Assembly (NCBI GenBank): GCA_010015805.1
Contig: ML978124.1
Coordinates: 1,612,001-1,676,000, forward strand
DNA: 64,000 nt
Source: Rhizodiscina lignyota
Lineage: Eukaryota > Ascomycota > Dothideomycetes > Aulographales > Rhizodiscinaceae
Direction of reading: 5' to 3'
Shown: piece after piece, positions 1 to 11,213 of the stretch
Layout of the letters: each line of letters starts with the position of its first letter
Position numbering within the stretch: the stretch's first letter is position 1
Position numbers and translations under genes: made by a program
The notes under the pieces: model-generated
The model's database searches: none
What the model was told of the DNA's origin: nothing
Seen by the model: only the letters and a program-made list of their open reading frames with translations

Positions 1-326
1 TTGTTTTATTTTATTTTGGTTGACTTAGCTGTGATTCTTCATTGTTTGGCTCACTGCGCGGAGCACGTGACATGGCTAAGGGCCTCGGCACCGGATTAAC
101 CACATTTCCAGTCGAAGGCTGGAAATATCAGTACCCAGAGCTAGGTGTCCTGACACCCCGGAGTTTAGGTACCAAAACTGGGAATGCCAGGCCTAGCGCT
201 AAGGGAGATACAGCAGAGCGGGGACCTGACTCATTTTGTAATAGAAGAAGGTAGATACTCTTGAACGTACATATCTATTTTCGCATTGAATTATTTGAAT
301 ACAGCGCGCGACTAGCCCTCTACTTC
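1..326. other. Intergenic, no gene recognised
   Basis: The stretch starts with a short T-rich TTTTA microsatellite (about positions 1-20). It otherwise shows no open frame with family similarity and no tRNA-like B box. It would hold the 3' flank of the alpha/beta hydrolase gene that ends at 327. Confidence 0.5.
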
Positions 327-1657
327 TTACACAATCTTCCGCCTCACGACTCTAACAATGTCTCTAAGACCTTTCAATCTCGAGTCTCTTGTTTCTCCAA
401 GGTAAAGTGTGGCAACAGGCCAAGCATGAATACCACCTTTCGCTTCGTCGACCTCAACCTCCGGCCCAGCCTTCTTCAGCACACTTATCAGATTTCTCGT
501 TTCTGGGCCGAGGACCTCTTCTGATCCAAACAAAAACAGCCAACCCTTCTTTGGCGATGCCCGAGACCATCTTGACAGATCCTTGCAGAGTCCAGGTGAA
601 ACCATAGGATCATCTTGGGATACCTTGCGTCCAATGTATTGGGTACCGTAAAGATGTAAGCTGTCTGCGTTGAGGTAATCGCTCGGTGTATTTCGATTCT
701 GTTTCGATATTATCGTGACCCAAGGAGAGATCATGATACTCATGGCTGGTAGCTTCGAGCAGCGTTCCGGAAGATCGGCCATATACAATAGCAGGCTCAA
801 GATCAATGTAGCCCCGGCCGAGTCACCCCCAACGCAGATTTTTGAAGGGTCTTCCACAATTGAGAGGACATGCTGATAGCCCGCGAAACACTGCTGCACC
901 TGTGTCGGGTAGACGGCGTCCGGCACGAGAGTGTACTCGAGGGTGAAGAGCGCAGGATTTCTATATCCCGACTCTTTCAGTAGCGTAACCCAAGCTAACA
1001 GGAATTCGAGGTAGAAGTAGCTTGACCCCATTGAGAAACCGCCCCCTACAAAAATCAGTCATTCACTCATGCTCCGGTGATGGGTCCTTGATGTCTTACC
1101 ATGGCAATAGTATATCACAATATCTGGCTTCTCATGCTCGTTCGGTATAATCCAAACGCCCTTAAAACCTTTCTATTTCCGGTTCAGTCATTAGCAGCCA
1201 TGAAAGAATAGTCACATACCCGATGAATCTCCCGCCAACGTATTGGAGACGTAAAATACCCATGCCTCAACATCCGGAAGTACAAGAACGGCAGTGCCAC
1301 CTGCTTCGAGAAGAAGACTCTCCCAATGTATGCTGGCATAAAGGCAAAGGCATATCGAACACATCTAATGACAAAGTCCTGGAATGCGGTCGCGTTCTGT
1401 ACAAAGGGTGATCGCCGTTGTCGAGGAGTAAAGTATCTCTCGTGCAGGAATTGATACGGCAATTGCACGCCTACGATTGCCGTCAACATTCTGACTTCAA
1501 ATCAGTATCAACGCGCTCCGATGCTCTTACAGAGGGACGGGGAAGCGCCTAACACCCATTTCGCGGTTTCGAAAAATCCAACATGAATGATTAGCTGCGG
1601 GGCGAGGAAAATCAGAAACACGAGACAGTCTAGATAGGATATCTGAGACAAAATCAT
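327..1657 (-). CDS. Alpha/beta hydrolase (HSL/esterase-type, fold-3)
   Basis: Four exons on the minus strand: 1657-1531, 1494-1220, 1172-1100 and 1045-327, giving 397 aa. The last join restores the oxyanion-hole motif HGGGFSMG across an intron. The nucleophile elbow GGDSAGA lies about residue 230, and a C-terminal GGIHAWP supplies the probable catalytic His. The first exon is hydrophobic (membrane anchor or signal-anchor), followed by the 'LPYQFLHERYFTPR' style region common in large fungal hormone-sensitive-lipase-like hydrolases. Known for the family: hydrolysis of carboxyl esters or lactones; substrate unknown. The first intron must end at AAG rather than at the CAG four bases downstream, since the latter puts a stop in frame. 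The hydrolase call is secure; the exact N-terminus is less so. Confidence 0.85.
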
Positions 1658-2175
1658 TTCGTGCCTCGTTGCGCGAACGTCGAGAACTCAAAAGTTAGAG
1701 ATGGAAGGAGGAACGTCCGAAGGAGATGTATGATGACAGGACCGCGCCTACGCCAAGCCGGTTCAAGATCTCTCGCGAATCTTGAAATTTGGGGATGCCA
1801 TTATGTATTCGAGGAAAAGGAGACTTTTGCAAATCATCATGAACTCCAATTACCTTCAAGTGCTCCTTGTAGGGCTGAATCTCAGCCAGCAGAATCGGTT
1901 CCGTTGATAACCATTGACGCCCACGTGACAATTTGACGCGTCGCGCGGAAAAATTAGTTACCGCGAGAAGCTCGGGACATCGGGTAACGGTTTTGTGGCT
2001 TCAACCTCAACCTCTGCTTGAGCTCACACGACACTTCGAGCGCATACTACACACAATGCGAAGACACTAGCCTCTTTCTTCACCTCAGCCTACATGACAT
2101 GATCATACAGCTCGCTTGAGCAGGCTTTAGCAGTTTCTGCAGGAGCTTGCCAGGCACCTACACTTTCTCATCACG
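1658..2175. other. Intergenic, likely divergent promoter
   Basis: 518 bp between the divergent alpha/beta hydrolase (-) and the RING/SR gene (+). A CACGTG E-box core is present near 1922. Open frames here on both strands lack codon character or similarity I recognise. Confidence 0.45.
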
Positions 2176-5100
2176 ATGGCAGCGGCAGCGATGGACTTGG
2201 AGAGCGCGTTGGAACTTGCGAGGTTAGTTTATGCTAAACGCTCGAGGCTACTTGTGTAGATTCCTTGCTCATGAGGTTGCAGTGGCATAGCCGATATTCC
2301 GATCAAGCTTAGATGCGCGTCGTGCAGCAAGCTTGCTGTGAACGCTTTCAAGTTGCCATGCTGCGACCAAGTCATCTGTGAGCCATGTAAGTTACAGCCC
2401 ATTGTGCCTCTAGAAGCCGCTGAGTCTAACTTATTGTGAATCAGGTCAACAAACGCTCGAATCTTCATGTCCCATATGCGCGCATTCGCCGCTTAACCCC
2501 GCCGACTGTATCCCTTCAAAGGCCCTTCGTACAACAGTGCGGGCTTTCCTTAGAACCGAAGAAAAGAAACGGGAGGGCATTCAGGCTGCTGCTAGTGTCC
2601 ACCCTGCAACTCCTACAACACCTGCACCGTCTGCAGACGCACTCGGTGCGGCTGCTACTGTGAGTCACCAGCAGCCTCAACAAGAAGACAAGAGCGTGAC
2701 CGGAGGCTCTGTGAAAGATGCTGGGCATTCTGCACAAAATGTCGAGGAACGTGCGCAGGTGGAGTTGCAAGGTCACTCTTCAGCTCCCCATACCGAATTT
2801 GTATGTCAGCCATGCCTTATTTGGCTTCTTCTTGTGCTCACTAACCTCTTCGCTAGGGAGATTCTATCACGCATCCTCTAAATCAACCGAACGCAGAGCA
2901 AAGCATGTCTGCGCAAATCCCCGATAGCGATCCTCCGGCCATGCAGACCGAGCAGTCTGCGGATACTAGTTCTGAAATTCAGGTCAATTTAGGGGACCAG
3001 GGAGAAGGCTGGAATGGCCAGAATAGCATGGGACAAAATCAGACGGACAGGTCAAACCAGATGCAAGACATGTCACAAGCAAATATGAACGGAATGGGCT
3101 GGAACACGACTCCTGGTTTCAATCCCATGATGCAAATGCAAATGCAGATGCCGAACGGCATGCAGAATGGGAATTGGAGCGGCTTTCCAAACATGATGGG
3201 TACGTCTGACTACTGAGAGAATATTGGAGCGCATTGCTAACAGACACTATAGGCATGTCAAACATGGGCATGGACCCGATGAGCATGCAACAAGGAATGT
3301 TCGGCGGTGGTTACGGCATGGGCATGAATGGCATGAATATGGATGTAGGCTACGGAGGATATGGAGGAAATTGGAATGGACAGCAGATGGGCAGTGACTT
3401 TGGCGCAAATGCTGGCTATTATCCCGGAGGTGGATATAATCAACAATCGCACCAGGGACAATTTCCTCATCAGATGCATCACCAACAGTACCCTAATAAA
3501 TTTCAGAACCATCATTTTCAGGGCCGCGGTGCATATTCGCACAGAGGATATGGTCGAGGCTACCAGAGAAATAACCAATATGGTTATGGCCAGGGCCAAT
3601 GGCAAGGTCATGGAGGCGCGCAAAACTTCTCCACCGATGATTCGAATCAGCAGTGGCAAACTGAAGATGGAAACGTCCAAAACCAGATGACGCAGGCCGC
3701 ACAAGATCGTCGTGCTTCTCAGCAGGACGAATCATCCAGACCGCAGCCTGCGGCGGACCAAGAAGCGAGTGAACAGGAACATGCAGCAGAAAAACCTTCA
3801 GAAAATGAAGAGGCCGATTCAGCTATTACTTCTAACCAACAGGTCGAGAATTCTGGAGGTGAACCCCAATCCAGAGATAAGGAGCCAAGCAGAACCTCTG
3901 TCGATTCACTTAACCCTGCAGCTGCAGTGAACAGTAACGAGCAACAGGACGCAACCGCCCCAGTCAATACACTTGCGGAGCAGCCAGATCATGATGAGCA
4001 GCAAACAAGTCATATTGCCACGTATGAGAGCAGCTCAGCAGCTTCATTGCATGGTGCACCTTCTGCCTATGAGAATTCCTATGACAATGGCCCATACGGT
4101 GCGTCCTACGGTCCGGGCTATGACCAATATCCTTCGCGGGACATGGGATATGGCTATCAATCACGTGGAAGAGGCTTTCGTCGAGGCTACGCAAGAGGCG
4201 GTTATGGCCGTGGTGGATACGATTACCGCGGAGGATTCGGTGGTCGTGGTTTCGTGCCGACAGATGCAAAAGCTCCAGATTCTCAGCAAAATGTTGAAAC
4301 ATTTCCTATTACTCCTGTGGTGCCTGATGTCCCCGAAAATGCGCCTACCGGACCGAAGGCATGGCGTGAGGGCAACACGAATTCAGGTCGGGGCGGGTTC
4401 TCTGGTCATCCGGGAAGAGGAGGCCTTGCTACGAATTCTCCTGATACTACCCGGCATGATCGTGTTATAACTCCATCAGAGCGCCGCCAATCACCCGCTC
4501 CGAGCAGATCACGATCCCCATCAAGATCGCGCTCAAGGTCGAGATCTCCATCGCAACATCGGCATCGGCGTCACCGCCATCGCACTAGGAGCCCATCAGA
4601 AGACTCCGAAGAGTATGAGCGACGGCGTTCCCGGAAGCATAAGCGCTCGTCCCGAAAATACGATGATGATAACTTGGACGAAGACTCCCAAGCACCAAGT
4701 AAGGAGAAAGAAGAGACAGTGAAGAGATCTCGAGAGGGGTCTATAGAGTCATCTCGCCGCCGCGATAGTCGCCGAGAAAAAGAGAAGCACCGCTCATCTC
4801 GGAATTACCGAAGCCGGAGTAGAGAGCACAGACGTCGGCGACACAGATCATCTACTCCAGAAGATATGATTGATGCTGACGAAGATATTAGGAGCTTGGC
4901 CAATGGAACCGGCCCTAGCTCAGAAAGCAGTCGGAGGAAATCGAAAGATGATCGTAGCGAGCGGCACCGAGAAAAAGAGCGTGAAAGGGATAAAGAAAAG
5001 GATCGGAAAAGAGAGAAAGAGCGTGATAGGAGTCGAAGTAGAGATCACAAGCGGTCGAAGCGTGACCGCTCAGCATCACCAAGCAAAGGATACTCCGAAG

Positions 5101-5867
5101 AAGAAGAGGGCTACCACCGTTCCTCACGACGCAGTCGCAAAGAGAAGGAAAAAGAAAAGGAAAAGGAAAAGGAGCACGATCGCTACAGAGAGCGCGAGGA
5201 CGAATATGAGCGCGACCGTGACCGAGAACGAGCAAAGAGGCGTGAGAAACACCGAGAGCGTGAGAAGCAATATGAGGAGGAAGACAAGGCTCCTCCATCT
5301 GCACCAGCGGCTGACGTAGAGTTCAAAATCCAGGGCCGCTCGAAAGATCGGGATCGCATCCCGTCTGGCCCGGCTGCAATGCAACCGCCTACTGGACCTC
5401 GCGCTCGCAACATCAACATCAACATCAAGCCCCCAACTGGCCCAGCCTCTCAACGTCGTCCATCTCAGCATTCTGTCGGCCCACATACTCCGGTTTCTCC
5501 AGAGGCTCCTGCGTCCGCGACATCCGTCGACCCGCATACTCTTGAACGTGAAGCTCGGAATCGAGAGCGAATGCTACGTGAGGAACAGCGTAGAATGTCT
5601 TTGCAGACTGGCGGTACGTCCAGGCCAGATCGTAAGCGATCCTATGACGATACGAACGGTCTTACTGATGACAAGCCTTTTGCACCACCGACTGGACCAA
5701 GTGCAGAGAGAAACGTACGAAAGCGACACCGCGGCAGCGAAGACCACGGGACTAGCAGAAAGGGTAAGCAGGGAAGGAGATCGAGTTATAAGTACGAGGA
5801 CGAGGAGAATGATGAGGACAGAGCGCATCGCGTTGAGAGTGAGCGCGAGGCTTCGAGATGGCATTAA
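2176..5867 (+). CDS. RING-finger protein with RGG and SR/RE-rich tail
   Basis: Five exons: 2176-2222, 2283-2386, 2445-2800, 2857-3199 and 3253-5867, giving about 1154 aa. Residues 25-70 form a C3HC4-like RING (CASC...LPCCDQVICEPC...CPIC) that exists only after joining exons 2 and 3, which supports the splicing. Next come a Met/Asn/Gln-rich low-complexity stretch, two Gly/Arg-rich RGG/RGY blocks, an RS-dipeptide block (from about 4500) and long Arg/Glu/Lys charged repeats. Four PTGP motifs sit at about 4343, 5390, 5432 and 5688. Family knowledge: a RING suggests ubiquitin E3 activity, while RGG plus SR tails suggest RNA binding or nuclear speckle location. There is no DWNN domain or zinc knuckle, so it is not a plain Mpe1/RBBP6 orthologue. 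Function is inferred only. Confidence 0.85.
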
Positions 5868-6039
5868 CAATCCCCAAACTTCCAGAGCAGTGAACCCTTA
5901 TTCGACAGAGTTAACGCTCGAATTATCGGAGGGATATCGCATTCGATACCGTACATGGTAATTCCTAGTGACTAGCGCTACTAGCTAGGCCCAAATGCAA
6001 ACACCATGTCCTACCGGATCTACTTTTCCGTGTTACATA

Positions 6040-9000
6040 TCACTCGAAAGTGAAATCCCCACCCAAGTCCAAATCTGCAAACATATCATCGTCCCCGGAT
6101 GGCATCACGCCTTCCATCCCCAAACTTCCACCACCACCCGCTCCGGCTTGCCCCGCCGCAGCGCCTTGCTGGCTCGTTCCTGCTGCACCCGACAGATCCA
6201 TGCCACCCACGCCAGAAGGATCGCTCAAATCCATTCCAGCAGCATCAAACAGATCTCCTGCTCCTGACTGAGCAGCCTGCCCCGAGGCATCTCCGAGCAA
6301 TCCGCTCATAGAGTCTACGGCCGAACCGACGTCTAGCGCCATCTGCATTTGGTTCGCAGCATCCACGTTGGCCGCAGCAAGATCGACGCCAGGTACGCCT
6401 CCGACAGCTGCAGCTGCGGCGGCCGCAGCGCCCATTCCACCGTCGCCGCCCATACTAACGCTCGTGCAAAGAGCCTCTACACGGCGGTGCAGACGGATGA
6501 CTGTTTCAGCAGTGATGGCATCCTTCTTGATCGTGGAAGGCGCATCTTCGAACGCCACCTTCAGCGCGTCGCATAGGTTAAGCCGTGATCTGCTCTGGGG
6601 TGGCATCGGCAATGGGCTCGCAGACCATGACACCGGGACTGGGCTGTTGTTTGCCGTCGGAGCGCAAATGAGCGCCACTGCCACATCCAAAGCAATGTGG
6701 CCTTGGTTGGCCTCTGTCTGTATCTTCACCTCGTCAATGACCGTGGCGATGAGGTCGAATGGGGTTAGGAACCGCGAGGCTAATTGCATGACTCGAGGAG
6801 AGTATGTGGCCGGAGGAGGCTGCGCGATATTGACGCCACCAACATTGCCCACGGCCAAGCTGCTCGATGAGTTTGCAGACCATGCTGTGAGGCCTTGCAC
6901 AGTAGCTCTTACGGCCTTCTCAACGTTTCCGCCGACGAGGATATTTTCTGGTACGCCCTCTTTCCCGCCAAAGACTCTCCCGACATGAAAGTCTCTGAAT
7001 GGTTTGAGCGTCTGATGAAGGCTCTCGACGGGCGCGTGCGTGGATGGATCTCTCTTTTCAATGAGCTGGAGAACCGCTGACAGCTTGGGCTGCATGATGG
7101 ACATGATGGTGGAGTGCATGGCCTGTGCTGTGTCCGATGCTGACGAGGATGGCGGTCGAACAAGCTTCTGGAAGACCTGTAGAACGATGGGCACATCGGA
7201 GTTTTGGTGAGACCATGCATGGTTACAAAGCCAGGTCAACGGACCAATAAGGGAAGGTAAGAGAAATGGGAGTGACAAGTCTACGGAAATAGTCAGCATA
7301 GTTTCCGACCGGGTCTTGCCCCCTTTCGTCAACGCAATAGTCGGATTTCACTCACATTCAAGGCCGCTTTTCAAAGTCTTTATGTCTAGCACCTCGGCCG
7401 CACACGCATATACGGCCTGAGCGCATATTGTCGGGCAGAGCATATAGAACTCTTGGGGTCGACACGCAGACATGACCTCGTCGCTGATGCCCTCGGGATT
7501 GAATAGACCAAGGATCCAACCGTCAAGGTATTTCCGCTCGTCTTCGGATAATTCGTCCAAGTTACGACTAATGTGGCCTTTGACGAGCAGCTGCGCGACG
7601 AAAGAGGATGGCAATATGCCAATATCGTGAGATTCCAGCGAGAAGCGGTTGATGAACGCCAAAACGAGTAGGAGAATGGCGGCGAACTCTTCGTATACCG
7701 GCTGGTATTCTCCTTGATCTTCCTCATAATGCCAACCGTCTAACAGGTTACACAATGGCTGCAGAATGCTGCTCGGTGAAGTGAACTGCAGCATAACGCC
7801 TAGACATTGTGGCTTTCGGGATAAGGCGTTGCATATGGTCTTCAGAGACATTGTCGCTTTTGCTGCACATAAGCTTCGAAGCATCTGGATTTTGTTAACT
7901 CATTATATTAGGTCAATTCGATAGAGCACTTACCTCTGTCACTGCAAGCACGATTGCACCCGCGTTCCCATCGATCTTCTCCAGCTCATCGATATAGCCT
8001 TCTACTAGATCGAGATTTGACCGACACTGGCCGACAAGGTTTTCCTTGATATACCTGCTTCCTGCCGCAGGCGGCTGGTCCATCAATGCATCGCCAAGAA
8101 GGCGGTCAGTGCTGTTACTGGGAAGGAGAGAGTGACGAATGCAAGCAAAGACAAAATCTTGACGCACATCCGAAAGCGGATTCGAGCTATCCAAGAAGGA
8201 TTCGGAGAAAGTAGGGAAAGCGGCTTGGTCGATATGGGTGAGCGCCTCAGTAATACAGTATTCGGTGTTTAGGCCTTCAAAGGTCGAACTCGCCAGCATC
8301 GGAATCAGGGTAGGTATTTTGTTAATGAGGAAGGATCGCAGGGTGAACATGACGAATTTAGATTCGCCGCGATTGAAGGCCCCAGAGAGCGCGTCGAAAG
8401 AGGCCACAATAAGATCCACGGTCAATGTCTGGACATTAGCTTTGTAGATTGCCGTAAGATAGTTGAGATAGTTCAAGATCAGGCTCTCATCTGTCAAGGG
8501 CCGAGAGACAGAGAGAGCACTGACGAAGACGTAGAGGTGTGCGCGAGTCCGTATCTCCGGCAGGTCCATGACTGCGTCGATTTGAAGAGCTGCGGCGACA
8601 TCCAGGCCGTCTCCTTGAGAGCCTTTGCTGGCCGATTTCTCTTCGATGATACCGAGGTTCTTCTGAACGCTTTCAAGCCGAGCTGCTGACTGCGGTGATA
8701 ATTGAGCCCAGAGCGGCACGAAGGCGGTTAAGGCACGAGAAATCTGCGTTCTGGCATTCTTGCCCAATCCCACATCCACAAGTCCAGAGAATTTCACATT
8801 CTCTAATGCTGCGAGCCAAAATTGGCCTATTGATTCTCTCACTATGGCCGACTCGAGCTGTTTGTGCTGTTCGACTTCGGCGCCCATAGCTTGCATCATG
8901 GATTCGTTGGAATTGATGGTGACAACAGCGGCAGTCCATTCGACTAGCGTTTGAAGGCATGACCGTGCTTCCGTTGGAGTTTTCGGTCTCGGACCAGTCA

Positions 9001-9379
9001 CCAAAAGCCGTGAGAGCTGGTTGAGGATATTGCTCTCCAGCTGCGGCGAGTTGAGCGACCGGCCCTTAGTCTTCGGCGTACCATGTTGCTGTGCCGCAAG
9101 CTGGTTTCGCGCACAGGAACGGAGAAACATTGCCTTCAGGACATCAGATACATCGACCAGTAAGGATTCCAGTAATGAGTCGATGTAAATGGCGATTCGT
9201 GGATCTCCTGGAACTGTTGTCGCAGAAACGCGGTCAAAGAAAATCGCCGCGAGCCTCGCACCGGGGGCAGGAGAGCGGTCGTGGAGTTGATTGATGAATT
9301 TCGAGAACTTGTCGCCAGGTAGCCTTCTCTCGAAGGATTGCTTGAATAAGATATCCCATGTCCTCAGATTCTGGTCCAT
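6040..9379 (-). CDS. MED5: Mediator complex subunit 5 (MED5/Nut1)
   Basis: Three exons on the minus strand: 9379-7934, 7884-7356 and 7280-6040, giving 1071 aa, the usual size for filamentous-fungal Med5. It is an alpha-helical protein without enzymatic motifs. The N-terminal W-x-x-L-F-x-x-x-F-E-R-R-L segment and the acidic, Phe-rich C-terminus (FADLDLGGDF) match what I know of fungal Mediator tail subunit 5. Both introns have clean GTAAGT/GTGAGT donors and keep frame. Role: tail module of Mediator, bridging transcription factors to RNA polymerase II in the nucleus. An Ala/Gly-rich low-complexity stretch lies near the C-terminus. It converges with the RING/SR gene, 172 bp apart. Confidence 0.8.
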
Positions 9380-9940
9380 ACTGCAGCAGGCTGGTCAAGG
9401 ATACAAGCTGAATTTCTGCCCAACAAAAAGTGATCGCGGTGCCATGGAGCGCATTTATCGTCGTCCAAGTAGCAATATCTGGGGGAATCGACTGGACACC
9501 ATGACCTGTTGATCTCTGCGGGGCCGGAAGCGTCGTAATAGGGTTCGTGGTCACGGAGGTATTATGTTCGAGGTGATTCGTGAATGCGGCGTCAAAGCCA
9601 CAAACAAGGGGGCGGCTCTTGCCGAGCAGAGTAAATGAAGAGTCGCATTGTACGGAGTAGGCTTCTATCACGACTCACGCCCAGTGGCTGTCTCAGATGA
9701 TTAAACAAGTACCGATTTCCCTATGCCCTCTCGGATATGCTACGCTTTCCCGCGGAATCCACTGCACATACGCTCCGCTCCGCAATAGTGGAAGGTGTGA
9801 GTTTACGCCAAGAGACTAGCTTTTCGGTGCAAAGTCTGACCTAATAATCTCGGTCTACGGTTCACTAAACCTCTTTGACTATTTGCCGTTGCATTTCCCG
9901 CCGCAACATTCCCATCCGTAACTGACACTGAATTCCTGAC
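9380..9940. other. Intergenic between MED5 start and aldo-keto reductase end
   Basis: 561 bp that should carry the MED5 promoter and the 3' flank of the aldo-keto reductase. Short minus-strand frames upstream of the MED5 ATG do not extend the family similarity. Confidence 0.4.
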
Positions 9941-11213
9941 CTAGTCGCAGTCCAACGGATCCCAATCTTCGTAAGCAGTCACATTAGTCAATGATTACCA
10001 GAAATGTGCAATCATGCGGAAATGCTCCAGCTCACCTGTGACAAGGTACTCATCAAGGCCGTCCATCGTCGCCATGTCACGGGATTCGATTTCGAACCCT
10101 CCGACTTGAGCATTCTCCTCGATGCGTACTTTCCTAGCGCTCTTTGGAAGCGGAGCGTAGCCGTGTTGAAGAGACCACCTTACAAGGAGCTGCCCGGGCG
10201 TGCAAGAATATTTCTTTGCCAGCGAGACTATCGTAGGGTGGCTCATGCGCAGTGCTCTTACAAGGGGTGCATACGCCTCTATGACGATATCATGCTCCTT
10301 GCAGAACCTCGTGATGTCCTCATGCGTGTTGAACGGATGAACTTCGATCTGATCCACCGTAGGTAGAATGCGCGGCTTGGCATCTAGAAGCTCTTTAATC
10401 TGTAACGGAGGGTTATTGACCGTAGGAGAATAGTAGGGGATCCGGCCAGCAGAGGGAACGCATAATATTGCGCCGACTTGGACATACATGTTTGATGCCA
10501 TAATTACTCACGCCCCCAGCCCTAACCTCCCCATGCTCAATGGCATCCTCAAGTGCTCGCCAGCTCTCGAGTCTCGCCTTTTTCCCGCCGTAAGGGCTGT
10601 GTAGGAGGAAGAGATCGATCTTGATGAGTGAACAAACACATAAGAGCAGACCGGACGAAAATATTCGAAGATACTCACGTAGTCTAGACCACACGCCTGC
10701 AGCGAGTTCTTGATCGATCTGCGGGCAGCGTCGTACGAACTGTTTGATGCAAGCTTCGACGTATAAAATATGTCCTCTCGCTTGACGTGGCTGTTCTTAG
10801 ACAAAAAGGTCTTGATAGCTTGGCCGCACTCGCGTTCATTGTGATACATCTGCGCAGAGTCGACACTGAGTTTCAGTCAGTATGTCTGCCGGATATGCAC
10901 AAGATGGCCAGACTTGCCCACGATACCCTGCCTGTTCGATGACTGGAGGTCAACGAGCGCGACGGGCAAAAGGAATGGCCTCTTGTGGAACACAACATAC
11001 TTCCAGAGCATATCCAACGGCTTTCACCGCTTCGCTGCCGCTCATCATATATACGCCCAATTGGATCTGGGGCATCATGGTGCCGTTCGAAAGCTGGCGA
11101 TGTTAGAAATCAATATCCGTGCAACATGGGACGCGCTGCAGATGGTGGCTGGGCCACGCGGGACATGCCTTGATGCGGCTTGCAACACTAAAACTCTGTG
11201 CAGGTGAGGCCAT
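9941..11213 (-). CDS. Aldo-keto reductase with GC-AG introns
   Basis: Seven exons on the minus strand: 11213-11169, 11093-11001, 10931-10918 (only 14 nt), 10865-10679, 10619-10488, 10399-10036 and 9966-9941, total 861 nt, 286 aa. Joined, they give a continuous AKR barrel. The catalytic tetrad is visible: Asp and Tyr in [11 protein letters not shown], Lys in YTSKL, His in FLLHSPYGG. The C-terminus DWDPLDCD is also family-like. Introns 1 and 3 begin with GC (GCATGT, GCAAGT), each with a good branch site (TTCTAAC, ACTGAC) before the acceptor; no GT donor restores the frame there. Known role: NAD(P)H-dependent reduction of aldehydes or ketones in the cytosol; substrate unknown. Confidence 0.85.

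Noticed and set aside
3258-5537. Several long frames antisense or out of frame to the RING/SR gene
   Set aside because: They mirror the repetitive RS/RE codons of the true coding strand and have no independent support.
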